Shown: positions 1 through 7,290 of the stretch, one piece after another
Layout of the letters: every line of letters starts with the position of its first letter
How positions within the stretch are numbered: position 1 is the first letter of the stretch
DNA from: Gp13-AA77 sp035946575
GTDB taxonomy: Bacteria; Acidobacteriota; Terriglobia; UBA7540
Assembly (NCBI GenBank): GCA_035946575.1
Contig: DASYZG010000072.1
Coordinates: forward strand, 1-64,000
Length of the DNA stretch: 64,000 nt
Direction of reading: 5' to 3'
Made by a program: the position numbers and the translations under genes
The notes under the pieces: model-generated
Databases searched by the model: none
The model's input: only the letters and a program-made list of their open reading frames with translations
Told to the model about the DNA's origin: nothing

Positions 1-432
1 ACCTCATCGAACGATAGACCCCCATGCCTTAAAAACTCCCGCCGCGAAGCGACGGAGCATCCTAGCTTACCGAAAACGGCGACTCTCCATTTCACGCTGA
101 ACCAAGACAATAGGGGCAGTGCGATTTGGCCTTTCGCAATCGTGGATGTGTCCCCCCTTACATCAGGGGCGTGAATTTGATCCCCAAAACCTCTCTAGCC
201 GCGATCATACCGGCTGGGGTCGTGAAGGCCCTCCTAATCCCGCGGACTGCCGACAATCATGCCGTCCTGCCATGAGCCATATGCTAAATGGTGAATCCTC
301 ACGATTTCGCGAAAGGGCTTGCTTCTTGTGGCTTGGTGAACTATAAACCCCTGAGTGTGGGGAGCGTTGCGCGCCGAAACCGGCCCACTCGCAAAAAGGG
401 GCGGGGGGGTAAGACAGGGGAGGTAAACGACC
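1..432. other. Non-coding or unrecognised left edge
   Basis: No reading frame here has a recognisable protein pattern. The frames that stay open are short and overlap each other on both strands, as expected for GC-rich DNA. The last 20 bases hold the ribosome binding site (aggggaggt, about 415-423) of the gene starting at 433. Confidence 0.5.
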
Positions 433-873
433 ATGGCACTGGCAGCAGACGATTTCCAAGGAACAGAAAAGCAAAGCGTCCAGTCAGTCCTCAGGCGCAG
501 CTTGAACTGCGCTCAAGAGTCAGTCATAAAGCTGCGCCGCCGAAGTACCCGTCTGGTGTATGTCGGGGTTATTGCAGCGGCGCTTTCCACGGCCGTGGGC
601 GCGAACGCCGCCACCCGTGGGTCCCTCAAGGGTCAGGGGCCTGGCGCGTGGAAGCTCACCTGCGCGCTGGCCGCTGTACTCTCGGCGTGCGCTGCCGTCG
701 CCGCCGGCCTTAACCAGCAGATGGCCCTTGCCGACCGGTTGGCTCGCGCCATGACATGCGCCGGGCGGCTGCGCGCGCTGGAAGTGCAAATATCGCTCGG
801 CGACCGCGCCTCAAGCGAGATCGCCCGCGAGTACGAGGAGTTGCTCGGAAACTACCAGGAGTTCATGGCGTAA
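433..873 (+). CDS. Small two-TM membrane protein, SLATT-like
   Basis: Predicted inner-membrane protein of 146 residues and unknown function. A basic N-terminal helix (about residues 20-40) is followed by two hydrophobic segments (about 41-60 and 73-92) joined by a short Gly/Arg loop. A charged cytoplasmic helix completes it, containing L-R-A-L-E and ending E-Y-E-E-L-L-G-N-Y. A 2-TM hairpin plus a C-terminal helix is the general shape of SLATT-type proteins, some of which are effectors in conflict systems. No partner nucleotidyltransferase or SLOG gene is visible, so the link is tentative. The start is supported by aggggaggt nine bases before the ATG. A frame on the same strand (288-713) overlaps it but has no protein-like pattern. 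It stands alone, 84 bp from the convergent VOC gene. Confidence 0.7.
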   Translation: MALAADDFQGTEKQSVQSVLRRSLNCAQESVIKLRRRSTRLVYVGVIAAALSTAVGANAATRGSLKGQGPGAWKLTCALAAVLSACAAVAAGLNQQMALADRLARAMTCAGRLRALEVQISLGDRASSEIAREYEELLGNYQEFMA

Positions 874-956
874 ACGAGCCGCCAGCGGTGAGCTGTCAAG
901 CGGCAGTTATCAGATGAATGCTCAAGGCTGAGCGCTCCAAGCTGAAGGCTTGTAGG

Positions 957-1355
957 TCAATAAATGGACCACACGCCCGGCGTTGCGACTTCGATCAGGT
1001 GCCGGTCGGGATCGCGAAAGTAGAGGCTGGTGCCGCCTGCCTCCCACGTCCGCTTCTCTTCCACTGCGATCCCGTTCTCCGCAAGCCACTGCTCCCAGCT
1101 CGCCAAGTCGGCTGCGGAGACCGCGAAGGCGAGGTGCAGTTCGCCGTCTCCATCGTGCGGCGTGGGAGTCGAACGGGATGCGCCTTTCTTGAACAGCAGC
1201 AGGACCTGGCGCTCGCCTGCTTGAAGAGCGCAGCCGCGCTCTCCGAAATCGCTGATCACCTGGAATCCGAAGACCCTGGCGTAGAAATCGGCGGACCGCG
1301 CGGCGTCAGCGACGTATAATGCCGACTCAAGTATTCCCTCTATCTTTGGAGGCAT
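957..1355 (-). CDS. VOC family protein (glyoxalase/bleomycin-resistance type)
   Basis: A 132-residue single-module protein of the vicinal oxygen chelate superfamily, with two beta-alpha-beta-beta-beta units. Visible landmarks are L-Y-V-A-D with S-A-D-F-Y-A-R-V-F-G-F near the N terminus, G-E-L-H-L-A-F in the middle, and F-R-D-P-D-R-H-L-I-E-V near the end. Likely metal ligands by family position are Glu10, His74 and Glu122, which suggests an active metalloenzyme rather than a binding-only drug-resistance protein. Members catalyse isomerisation, dioxygenation or thiol transfer; the substrate cannot be told from sequence. It is monocistronic and convergent with the gene at 433-873. It is only distantly like the other VOC protein at 22718-23095. 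Confidence 0.85.
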   Translation of the reverse strand: MPPKIEGILESALYVADAARSADFYARVFGFQVISDFGERGCALQAGERQVLLLFKKGASRSTPTPHDGDGELHLAFAVSAADLASWEQWLAENGIAVEEKRTWEAGGTSLYFRDPDRHLIEVATPGVWSIY

Positions 1356-1393
1356 ACAAAACTGGCAGTTTTGAAAAACTTCTTCGGAACCGC

Positions 1394-1477
1394 GTCATTC
1401 CGAGCACAGCGAGGATCTGCTCCTGAAAAGGGGCCGAGACACGCGATTCCTCGTCGCCTGCGGCTCCTCGGAATGAC
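1394..1477. repeat. MITE-like 84-bp element with 11-bp terminal inverted repeats
   Basis: The segment begins gtcattccgag (1394-1404) and ends with its exact reverse complement ctcggaatgac (1467-1477). It encodes nothing recognisable and sits in the 176-bp gap between the VOC gene and the VPS10/BNR gene. Similar gtcattccgag elements are, to my knowledge, scattered between genes in Acidobacteriota; no second copy was found in this window. Confidence 0.55.
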
Positions 1478-1532
1478 AAATTGAAATGCTTTCTTAGCGC
1501 TCCATTGGTTTAGGCACCCAAAATCGCTGCCC

Positions 1533-4500
1533 TCACAGATCGCCAACGATCTGAATCTGCTTCAGACCGTGCTGCGCCAGGACTGTGTTCAGCGGACCCA
1601 CGTCTTGGGCTCTAATCTGATTCCACTGTGCGCGCGCCGAGGCGAGCGTCTGCTCCGCCTTGTGCGCGGCGGTTTCGCAGGACTCGGTCGGAGCCGCGTC
1701 AGCGCCGTCGGCCGCGAACAGCGCCTGGGTGAGAGTCTGCGAGACTCTGGCCAGGCTTCCCGGCGCCGCGCTGGTCCTTCGAGGACCAGATTGTGCTCCC
1801 GGACCTCCGCCAGCGAGGGGGGCGAGTTTCACCTCAAGCTTCTGAATTGATTGGGCGATCGCTGCCGTGTCAGGCCTGGTGGCCACCGTCTTCTCCACAC
1901 TGGCCAGTTTTTCTTCGAGGTCCCGGGCAGCGATGCTGAGGTCGCGCGCGCTGGTCATGGCGGCCAGCACTCCCTGTTCGAACGTGAACTGCCGCTCGAT
2001 ATCCGCGAGCGGCGCCTTTACTCGTGGATCCATCTCGACGCGCAGCAGCTGCTCGTACTTGCTCCCGTTTACCGTGAGCCGGACCTTGTACTGGCCGGGT
2101 AGCGCCATGGGTCCGCGGGGTGAGAAGAATCCGCCGCCCCCTTCCGCAGGCGCGGCATAGCGCAGGTCCCACACGAAGCGGTTCAGGCCCGCCTTCTTCG
2201 TCATCACCGGAGGCTGGTGAATCCAGTTGCTGGTCACCACGGGCATGCGCTGCGGACGCGCCGGATGATCGGCGGTCGAATAGCGCCGCACGATCTTGCC
2301 CTGCGCATCGACGATCTCCAGGCTGACCTCGCCCTCGGGCTCCGACTTCAGGGCATAGTCGATTACGGCCCCAACCGGCGGATTCTCGGCGGTCGCTTCT
2401 TCGACCGGCAGCGGAGTACCCTCGAAAGCCCGCGGACGCAGCCGCACTGCCGGCTCGGGCTTGAACAGATGGACGTCCGCTCCGGCGATCTGTCTGCTCA
2501 ATTCGCGCAACGGTTCCATGTCATCAAGGATCCAGAACGAGCGCCCGTGCGTGGCGATCACCAGATCGTCCCCGTGCACCACCAGATCGTGGACGGGCGC
2601 CGCAGGCAGGTTCAATTGCAGGCTCTGCCAGCGGCTGCCATCGTCGAAGGAGACGAAGACGCCGGTTTCCGTGCCAGCGAACAGCAGGCCCTGGCGCCTG
2701 GGATCCTCGCGGACCACGTAGGCGTACGCGGTCGAGGGCATTCCGGTATCCACTTCCTGCCAGGTGCGGCCGTAGTCATGCGTGCGCAGGACGTGCGGCG
2801 CATAGTCGTCAAGCCGATGGCGATCGATGGCAGCGTAAGCCGTGCCGGCGTCAAAATGCGAGGCGTCCATCAGGCTGACGCGGCTCCAGGCGCCGACCTC
2901 GGGCGGCGTAACGTTCTTCCAGGTCTTCCCGCCGTCCTGGGTCAACTGGATCCGGCCGTCGTCAGTTCCGGCCCAGACTTCGTCCGCCCTGAGCGGCGAG
3001 GGGGCGATGGTATAGACCGTTCCGCAGCCCGTCACCTTCATGAAATCCTCGGGACCACCGCCCGGCGGAGGCTGCGGACCCGCCACGGGTCGCGTCAGGT
3101 CGGGGCTGATGGTCCGCCAGCTCGCGCCGTCGTCCAGGCTCTTCCACACAACTTGCGAGCTGAAGTAGAGCGCCCGCGGATCTTTCAGTGAAAAGAGGAT
3201 GGGCGAAGTCCAGTCAAAGCGATATCCGTTTTCGGGCGAGCAGCCGCCGCCGCCGCCGAAATTCGGAATGCCGCCGATGGCGGGCGAGATGTTCTGGGTC
3301 TGGTGCGTGCTCTTCCACAGGCGGCCGATCCCGCCGTAAGTGTCGCCGCCGATCACGATATCGGGATGGAGCGGGTCCGGCGCCAGGTAGCCGCCCTCGC
3401 CGCCGGCCGTCGCCCACGTGTCGCGAAAGCTGATCGACATGCCATCGCTGCGGCTGGCGACTTCGATGCTGCCCGAGTCCTGCTGCGCGCCGTAAACGTT
3501 GTAGGGAGACTGATTGTCGGTCACAACGTGATAGATCTGGGCGGTGGGCTGGTTATACCATGAGCTCCAGCTGGCACCGCCGTCGACGCTCACCACCGTT
3601 CCCTGGTCGCTTGAGAGGATCATGCGTTGCGAGTCGAGAGGATTGATCCACAACAGGTGATAGTCGTCGCCGCCGGGCGCGCCTTTGATCGGTTTGAAGT
3701 TGGCGCCGCCGTCGGTGGAGAGATAGAGCGCCGTGTTGGCAACGTAGACCTTTTCCGGATCCCTGGGATCGATGGTCACATGGCTGAAATACCATGCGCG
3801 CCCGTCGATGCGTGGATCGGACGAGACGTGCTTCCAGTTCACGCCGCCGTCATCGGAGCGATAGAGGCCGCGAGTCTCGGCGTGATCGGTGTCAATGAGA
3901 GCGTAGACGATTCGTCCCTGGCTGCCTTGAGCTACCGCGATTCCGATGCGATGGACAGGCGCCGCCGGAAGTCCGTCGTGCAGCTCGGTCCAGTTCGCGC
4001 CGCCGTCCGTCGATTTGTAGAGCGCGCCGCCCGGACCTTCGATGGGTCCATAGACGCTCCAGGGCGGACGCCGCGCCGGCCACAGCGAGGCGTATACTGT
4101 CTGCCCGTTCTCGGGATCGGCGGCAAGATCGATCGCGCCGGTGTTCTCGTCCTTATAGAGCACCTTGTTCCAGGTTTCGCCGCCATCGGTGGACCGGAAA
4201 ACTCCGCGCTCCGGGTTGGGACCGAAGGGGTGTCCGAGGGCCGCGACCAGGACGACGTTCGGATCGCGAGGATCGACCAGGATGCGCCCGATCGCCCGCG
4301 TCTGGTCGAGCCCGATGTGCTGCCAGGTACGGCCCGCGTCGGTGGACTTGTACACGCCGTCGCCCATGGATGTGTCGGAACGGATGTCGCCTTCGCCGGT
4401 GCCCACGTAAATCACCTTCGGGTCTGAGGGCGCTACGGCAATAGCTCCGATCGAAGCGACGGGCTCGCTGTCGAAGATCGGATGCCACATCAGGCCGCTA

Positions 4501-4760
4501 TCGGTGCTCTTCCATACGCCGCCGCCCACAGCGCCGAAGTAGTAGACGGTCGGCTGGCTCGGGACGCCCGTGGCTGCGACCGCGCGTCCGCCGCGAAAGG
4601 GACCGATCAGGCGCCACTTCAGTCCTGCAAATAGACTGGGATCGAATTGGCCTGAATTTTGCGGAGAGGCGAAGCTTGAGTGAATCGCGAAGCTGCTTCC
4701 TAACAGGCATCCGAAGGTCAGCACCACGGTGGAAATCCTACGTGAGCGCGATTTGAACAT
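1533..4760 (-). CDS. Secreted VPS10/sortilin-like BNR-repeat protein
   Basis: A large secreted protein (about 1075 residues) of the type annotated in Acidobacteriota as glycosyl hydrolase, BNR or VPS10-domain protein. The N terminus M-F-K-S-R-S-R-R followed by a hydrophobic stretch reads as a signal peptide cut after A-S. The first 750 or so residues form a beta-propeller with many Asp-box motifs of the form S-x-D-x-G-x-x-W (S-T-D-S-G-L-M-W, S-T-D-A-G-R-T-W, S-T-D-G-G-E-T-W and others). The C-terminal 300 residues are a beta-sandwich and helical tail seen in this family. Enzymatic activity is unproven; glycan or peptide binding is possible. A GTG six codons upstream (4778) is also in frame, but its purine-rich site is too close, so the ATG at 4760 is preferred. 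It is divergent from the M28 peptidase gene. Confidence 0.85.
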   Translation of the reverse strand: MFKSRSRRISTVVLTFGCLLGSSFAIHSSFASPQNSGQFDPSLFAGLKWRLIGPFRGGRAVAATGVPSQPTVYYFGAVGGGVWKSTDSGLMWHPIFDSEPVASIGAIAVAPSDPKVIYVGTGEGDIRSDTSMGDGVYKSTDAGRTWQHIGLDQTRAIGRILVDPRDPNVVLVAALGHPFGPNPERGVFRSTDGGETWNKVLYKDENTGAIDLAADPENGQTVYASLWPARRPPWSVYGPIEGPGGALYKSTDGGANWTELHDGLPAAPVHRIGIAVAQGSQGRIVYALIDTDHAETRGLYRSDDGGVNWKHVSSDPRIDGRAWYFSHVTIDPRDPEKVYVANTALYLSTDGGANFKPIKGAPGGDDYHLLWINPLDSQRMILSSDQGTVVSVDGGASWSSWYNQPTAQIYHVVTDNQSPYNVYGAQQDSGSIEVASRSDGMSISFRDTWATAGGEGGYLAPDPLHPDIVIGGDTYGGIGRLWKSTHQTQNISPAIGGIPNFGGGGGCSPENGYRFDWTSPILFSLKDPRALYFSSQVVWKSLDDGASWRTISPDLTRPVAGPQPPPGGGPEDFMKVTGCGTVYTIAPSPLRADEVWAGTDDGRIQLTQDGGKTWKNVTPPEVGAWSRVSLMDASHFDAGTAYAAIDRHRLDDYAPHVLRTHDYGRTWQEVDTGMPSTAYAYVVREDPRRQGLLFAGTETGVFVSFDDGSRWQSLQLNLPAAPVHDLVVHGDDLVIATHGRSFWILDDMEPLRELSRQIAGADVHLFKPEPAVRLRPRAFEGTPLPVEEATAENPPVGAVIDYALKSEPEGEVSLEIVDAQGKIVRRYSTADHPARPQRMPVVTSNWIHQPPVMTKKAGLNRFVWDLRYAAPAEGGGGFFSPRGPMALPGQYKVRLTVNGSKYEQLLRVEMDPRVKAPLADIERQFTFEQGVLAAMTSARDLSIAARDLEEKLASVEKTVATRPDTAAIAQSIQKLEVKLAPLAGGGPGAQSGPRRTSAAPGSLARVSQTLTQALFAADGADAAPTESCETAAHKAEQTLASARAQWNQIRAQDVGPLNTVLAQHGLKQIQIVGDL

Positions 4761-4831
4761 AGCAGCGAAGTATAGCACTGCCTCGCTCAGTGCTGAGTGG
4801 AGGTGAGGACGAGAGTGAGAAGTGACAAGTC

Positions 4832-4895
4832 GCTTGAGCCATTGACCTGATCGATCACTTAACCAGTCAACGACACAATGACCCGATCACTTGTG
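4832..4895. repeat. Degenerate tandem repeat, 8-bp period, 8 units
   Basis: Reading in steps of eight gives gcttgagc, cattgacc, tgatcgat, cacttaac, cagtcaac, gacacaat, gacccgat, cacttgtg. The same style of octamer repeat occurs at 45621-45724, 46397-46508 and 59231-59310. Here it fills the space between two divergent genes. Confidence 0.65.
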
Positions 4896-4964
4896 ACTTG
4901 CCACTTTCAACTTTCTTGCGTACTCTCATTTGTCAAAGCTTGTCTGAGGAGGATCTCACAACGA

Positions 4965-6734
4965 ATGGGACACCGGAGTCGTGCCCGTCTCTTGACTGCG
5001 CTGGGCCTAATCACGCTATCGCTGCTGGTAACTGCACCTTACATCGCAAAAGAGAAAAAGCCGAAGCCGTCCCCGGTGGGTGAAGCTGCCGCTCCTGCCG
5101 TCGCGTCCCCGACAATTCCCGATCTCGAATTCATCACTCGCCTGCGCCAGGAAGAATTTGGCCACGGCCAGGTGATGGACATCATGAGCCACCTCACGGA
5201 CGACATCGGCCCGCGACTGACGGGGTCGCCGAATATGAAAAAGGCGAACGAGTGGACGCGCGACGATCTCACCAAGTGGGGCCTGGCGAACTCGCACCTC
5301 GAGCCCTGGGGCACCTTCGGCCGCGGCTGGGCATATCAACTGTGCGAAGTGCGCATGGTCTCCCCGGACTACATGCAGATGTTGGCGCTGCCCGAGGCGT
5401 GGACTCCGGGCACGAACGGTCCGGTCACCGGCGACGTGGTCCACGTGGTTGCCACCAAGAGCGCCGATCTGGGCAAGTACAGGGGCCAGCTCGCGGGCAA
5501 GATCGTACTGTTCGGCGAAGCGCGCGTGCCGGAGCCCATTGAAAAGCCGTTGTTCACCCGCTACGACGATGCCGCGCTGGCGCAGCTCGCCCTCTTTCAG
5601 ATTCGCGCCGCGCGAGGGCCCTTTACTCCGGCCATGAGGCAGCGGTTCATGGAACGCTTCCGCTTCCAGGATGAACTCAACAAGTTTTTCGCTGACGAGC
5701 ATGTGGCAGCCGTGCTCGAGATCACACGGCAGCCGGGCCAGGATGGGACGATCTTCGTACAGTCGGGCGGCCCCTACGAGAAGGGAAAGACCATCGCCTT
5801 CCCGAAGATCACGCTCTCCGTGGAGCATTTCGGCCGCCTTGCGCGCCTGGTGGATAAGAAGGTTCCGGTGCAAGTCGAGGTCAACGACCAGGCGCAGTTC
5901 TATGATGACGATGACCAGGCGTATGACACCGTCGCCGAAATTCCCGGCGTCGATCCCAAGCTCAAAGAACAACTGGTGATGCTCGGCGGTCACATGGATT
6001 CGTGGCACGCGGGCGAGGGCGCTACGGACAACGGTGCCGGCGTGGCCGTCGCCCTGGAAGCCGTCCGGCTGCTGGAACAACTCAGGGCTCAGCCGCGGCG
6101 CACCATCCGCATCGCATTGTGGTCGGGCGAAGAAGAGGGCCTGCTCGGATCGCGCGGCTACGTGAAGAATCATTTCGGGTCGCGCCCCGTATCCACCAAC
6201 CCGCGCGACCAGAATATCCCGTCGTTCCTGCGCCCGCTGGCGGGTCCGCTGCAGTTGAAGCCGGAGCAGAAGCTCGTCTCGGTTTATTTCAACCTTGACA
6301 ATGGAACGGGCAAGATCCGCGGGGTTTACCTGCAGGAGAACGCGTCCGCTGCCCCGATTTTTGAGAAGTGGATGGAGCCCTTCCACGACCTGGGCATGAC
6401 CACGCTCACCCTGCGCAACACGGGCGGCACCGACCACCTCTCCTTTGACGCTGTCGGCATCCCCGGATTTCAGTTCATCCAGGACGACATGGATTACGAA
6501 ACGCTCACGCACCACTCCAACCTGGACGTCTACGAGCACATTCGCCCGGAAGACATGAAGCAGGCGTCGGTGATCATGGCCGACTTCGTCTACAACGCGG
6601 CGATGATGGACGAGATGTTCCCGCGCAAGCCGATGAGGCCGGAGGAGCCGAGGGCGGGCGCCGAGGGCCAGCCTCCCACGCCGGGAGCGCCGTCGCCCAG
6701 TGCGCAGCCGCCGGTAAGCCAACCGCGCCAATAG
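4965..6734 (+). CDS. M28 family metallopeptidase, exported
   Basis: Zinc aminopeptidase or carboxypeptidase of family M28, 589 residues. It starts at the ATG encoding M-G-H-R-S-R-A-R, followed by a hydrophobic signal or anchor segment (A-L-G-L-I-T-L-S-L-L). The frame is open further upstream, but gaggagga lies 11-12 bases before this ATG and the upstream part has a poor protein pattern. A PA-like insertion (V-V-A-T-K-S-A-D-L-G-K-Y-R-G-Q) precedes the catalytic domain. Zinc ligands and catalytic residues are recognisable: His343 and Asp345 in H-M-D-S-W, Asp355 in T-D-N-G-A-G, then Glu389-Glu391 in E-E-E-G-L-L-G-S. A later T-D-H-L-S-F-D and a Pro-rich tail complete it. It probably degrades peptides in the periplasm, next to other secreted hydrolases. 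Confidence 0.9.
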   Translation: MGHRSRARLLTALGLITLSLLVTAPYIAKEKKPKPSPVGEAAAPAVASPTIPDLEFITRLRQEEFGHGQVMDIMSHLTDDIGPRLTGSPNMKKANEWTRDDLTKWGLANSHLEPWGTFGRGWAYQLCEVRMVSPDYMQMLALPEAWTPGTNGPVTGDVVHVVATKSADLGKYRGQLAGKIVLFGEARVPEPIEKPLFTRYDDAALAQLALFQIRAARGPFTPAMRQRFMERFRFQDELNKFFADEHVAAVLEITRQPGQDGTIFVQSGGPYEKGKTIAFPKITLSVEHFGRLARLVDKKVPVQVEVNDQAQFYDDDDQAYDTVAEIPGVDPKLKEQLVMLGGHMDSWHAGEGATDNGAGVAVALEAVRLLEQLRAQPRRTIRIALWSGEEEGLLGSRGYVKNHFGSRPVSTNPRDQNIPSFLRPLAGPLQLKPEQKLVSVYFNLDNGTGKIRGVYLQENASAAPIFEKWMEPFHDLGMTTLTLRNTGGTDHLSFDAVGIPGFQFIQDDMDYETLTHHSNLDVYEHIRPEDMKQASVIMADFVYNAAMMDEMFPRKPMRPEEPRAGAEGQPPTPGAPSPSAQPPVSQPRQ

Positions 6735-6743
6735 CGAGGTCGG

Positions 6744-6784
6744 CTGGGGCGGCGGTCCATGACAGTTATAGACCGCCGCCCCAG
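6744..6784. terminator. Strong bidirectional hairpin between convergent genes
   Basis: A perfect 14-bp inverted repeat (6744-6757 with 6771-6784, arm ctggggcggcggtc) closes a 13-base loop, starting 9 bp after the M28 stop codon and before the convergent NTF2-like gene. There is no U-tract on either strand, so it may act as a bidirectional block or 3' stabiliser rather than a classical intrinsic terminator. Confidence 0.65.
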
Positions 6785-6815
6785 CAGACGCCGTCAAAGT
6801 ATTCGGTATCCCTCA

Positions 6816-7289
6816 TCAACTCGACCCCCGCGGCTGGAAAGGATCTTCCTGCGCGTTAACCGCCTGCCAGTGGCCGGACCGGTACGCGAATACGTCGGTG
6901 AAGATCGTCTTGCGTGGACCCTTGGGATCCTCGGCGACCACGACTCCGTTGACGATGCCCACGTCTCCGTAGACGCGCACCCGTAGATCCTCAAAGTGCT
7001 TCGCGAAGTGCGGCCGCGGGGTGTGCGCCTGGCGCCAGTAGTCGATGTGCTCCTCTTTGGTGATGAATCCCATGGGTAGAGCGTGGACGAAGTCGGACGC
7101 CAGAATCGTCTCGAGCGCGTCCGGATCTTCTTCGTGGGTCAGCCAATACTCTTCGACTTTGATCAGCGCCCGCTTGTCCTGCTGAGGATCGCGCGCTCTC
7201 CGGTCCGCAGCAAGGCTGGCCGAAGGGGCGATTGCCGCGAGCGCGAAACATGCGAGTAGCCGCAACCAGGTTCTTCCCGTGCCCTTCAC
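6816..7289 (-). CDS. Secreted NTF2-like (DUF4440/SnoaL-type) protein
   Basis: A 157-residue protein with an N-terminal signal peptide (R-T-W-L-R-L-L-A-C-F-A-L-A-A-I-A-P-S-A-S-L-A-A) and one NTF2-like cone fold. The fold shows the pattern typical of DUF4440/SnoaL-like proteins: V-E-E-Y-W-L-T, A-L-E-T-I-L-A-S-D-F-V, then R-V-Y-G-D-V-G-I-V-N-G and a final R-S-G-H-W-Q-A-V-N. Most such proteins bind small hydrophobic ligands or are accessory subunits; no catalytic claim is made. The GTG start directly follows the stop of the GH2 gene (stop at 7291-7293). Its ribosome binding site, ggagg, lies inside the last codons of that gene, so the two are translationally coupled. It is the last gene of the GH29-GH2 operon. 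Confidence 0.8.
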   Translation of the reverse strand: MKGTGRTWLRLLACFALAAIAPSASLAADRRARDPQQDKRALIKVEEYWLTHEEDPDALETILASDFVHALPMGFITKEEHIDYWRQAHTPRPHFAKHFEDLRVRVYGDVGIVNGVVVAEDPKGPRKTIFTDVFAYRSGHWQAVNAQEDPFQPRGSS

Positions 7290-7290
7290 A

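Noticed and set aside
5016..6797. A 593-codon frame antisense to the M28 peptidase
   Set aside because: The plus-strand frame has all M28 catalytic motifs; the antisense one has no recognisable domain.
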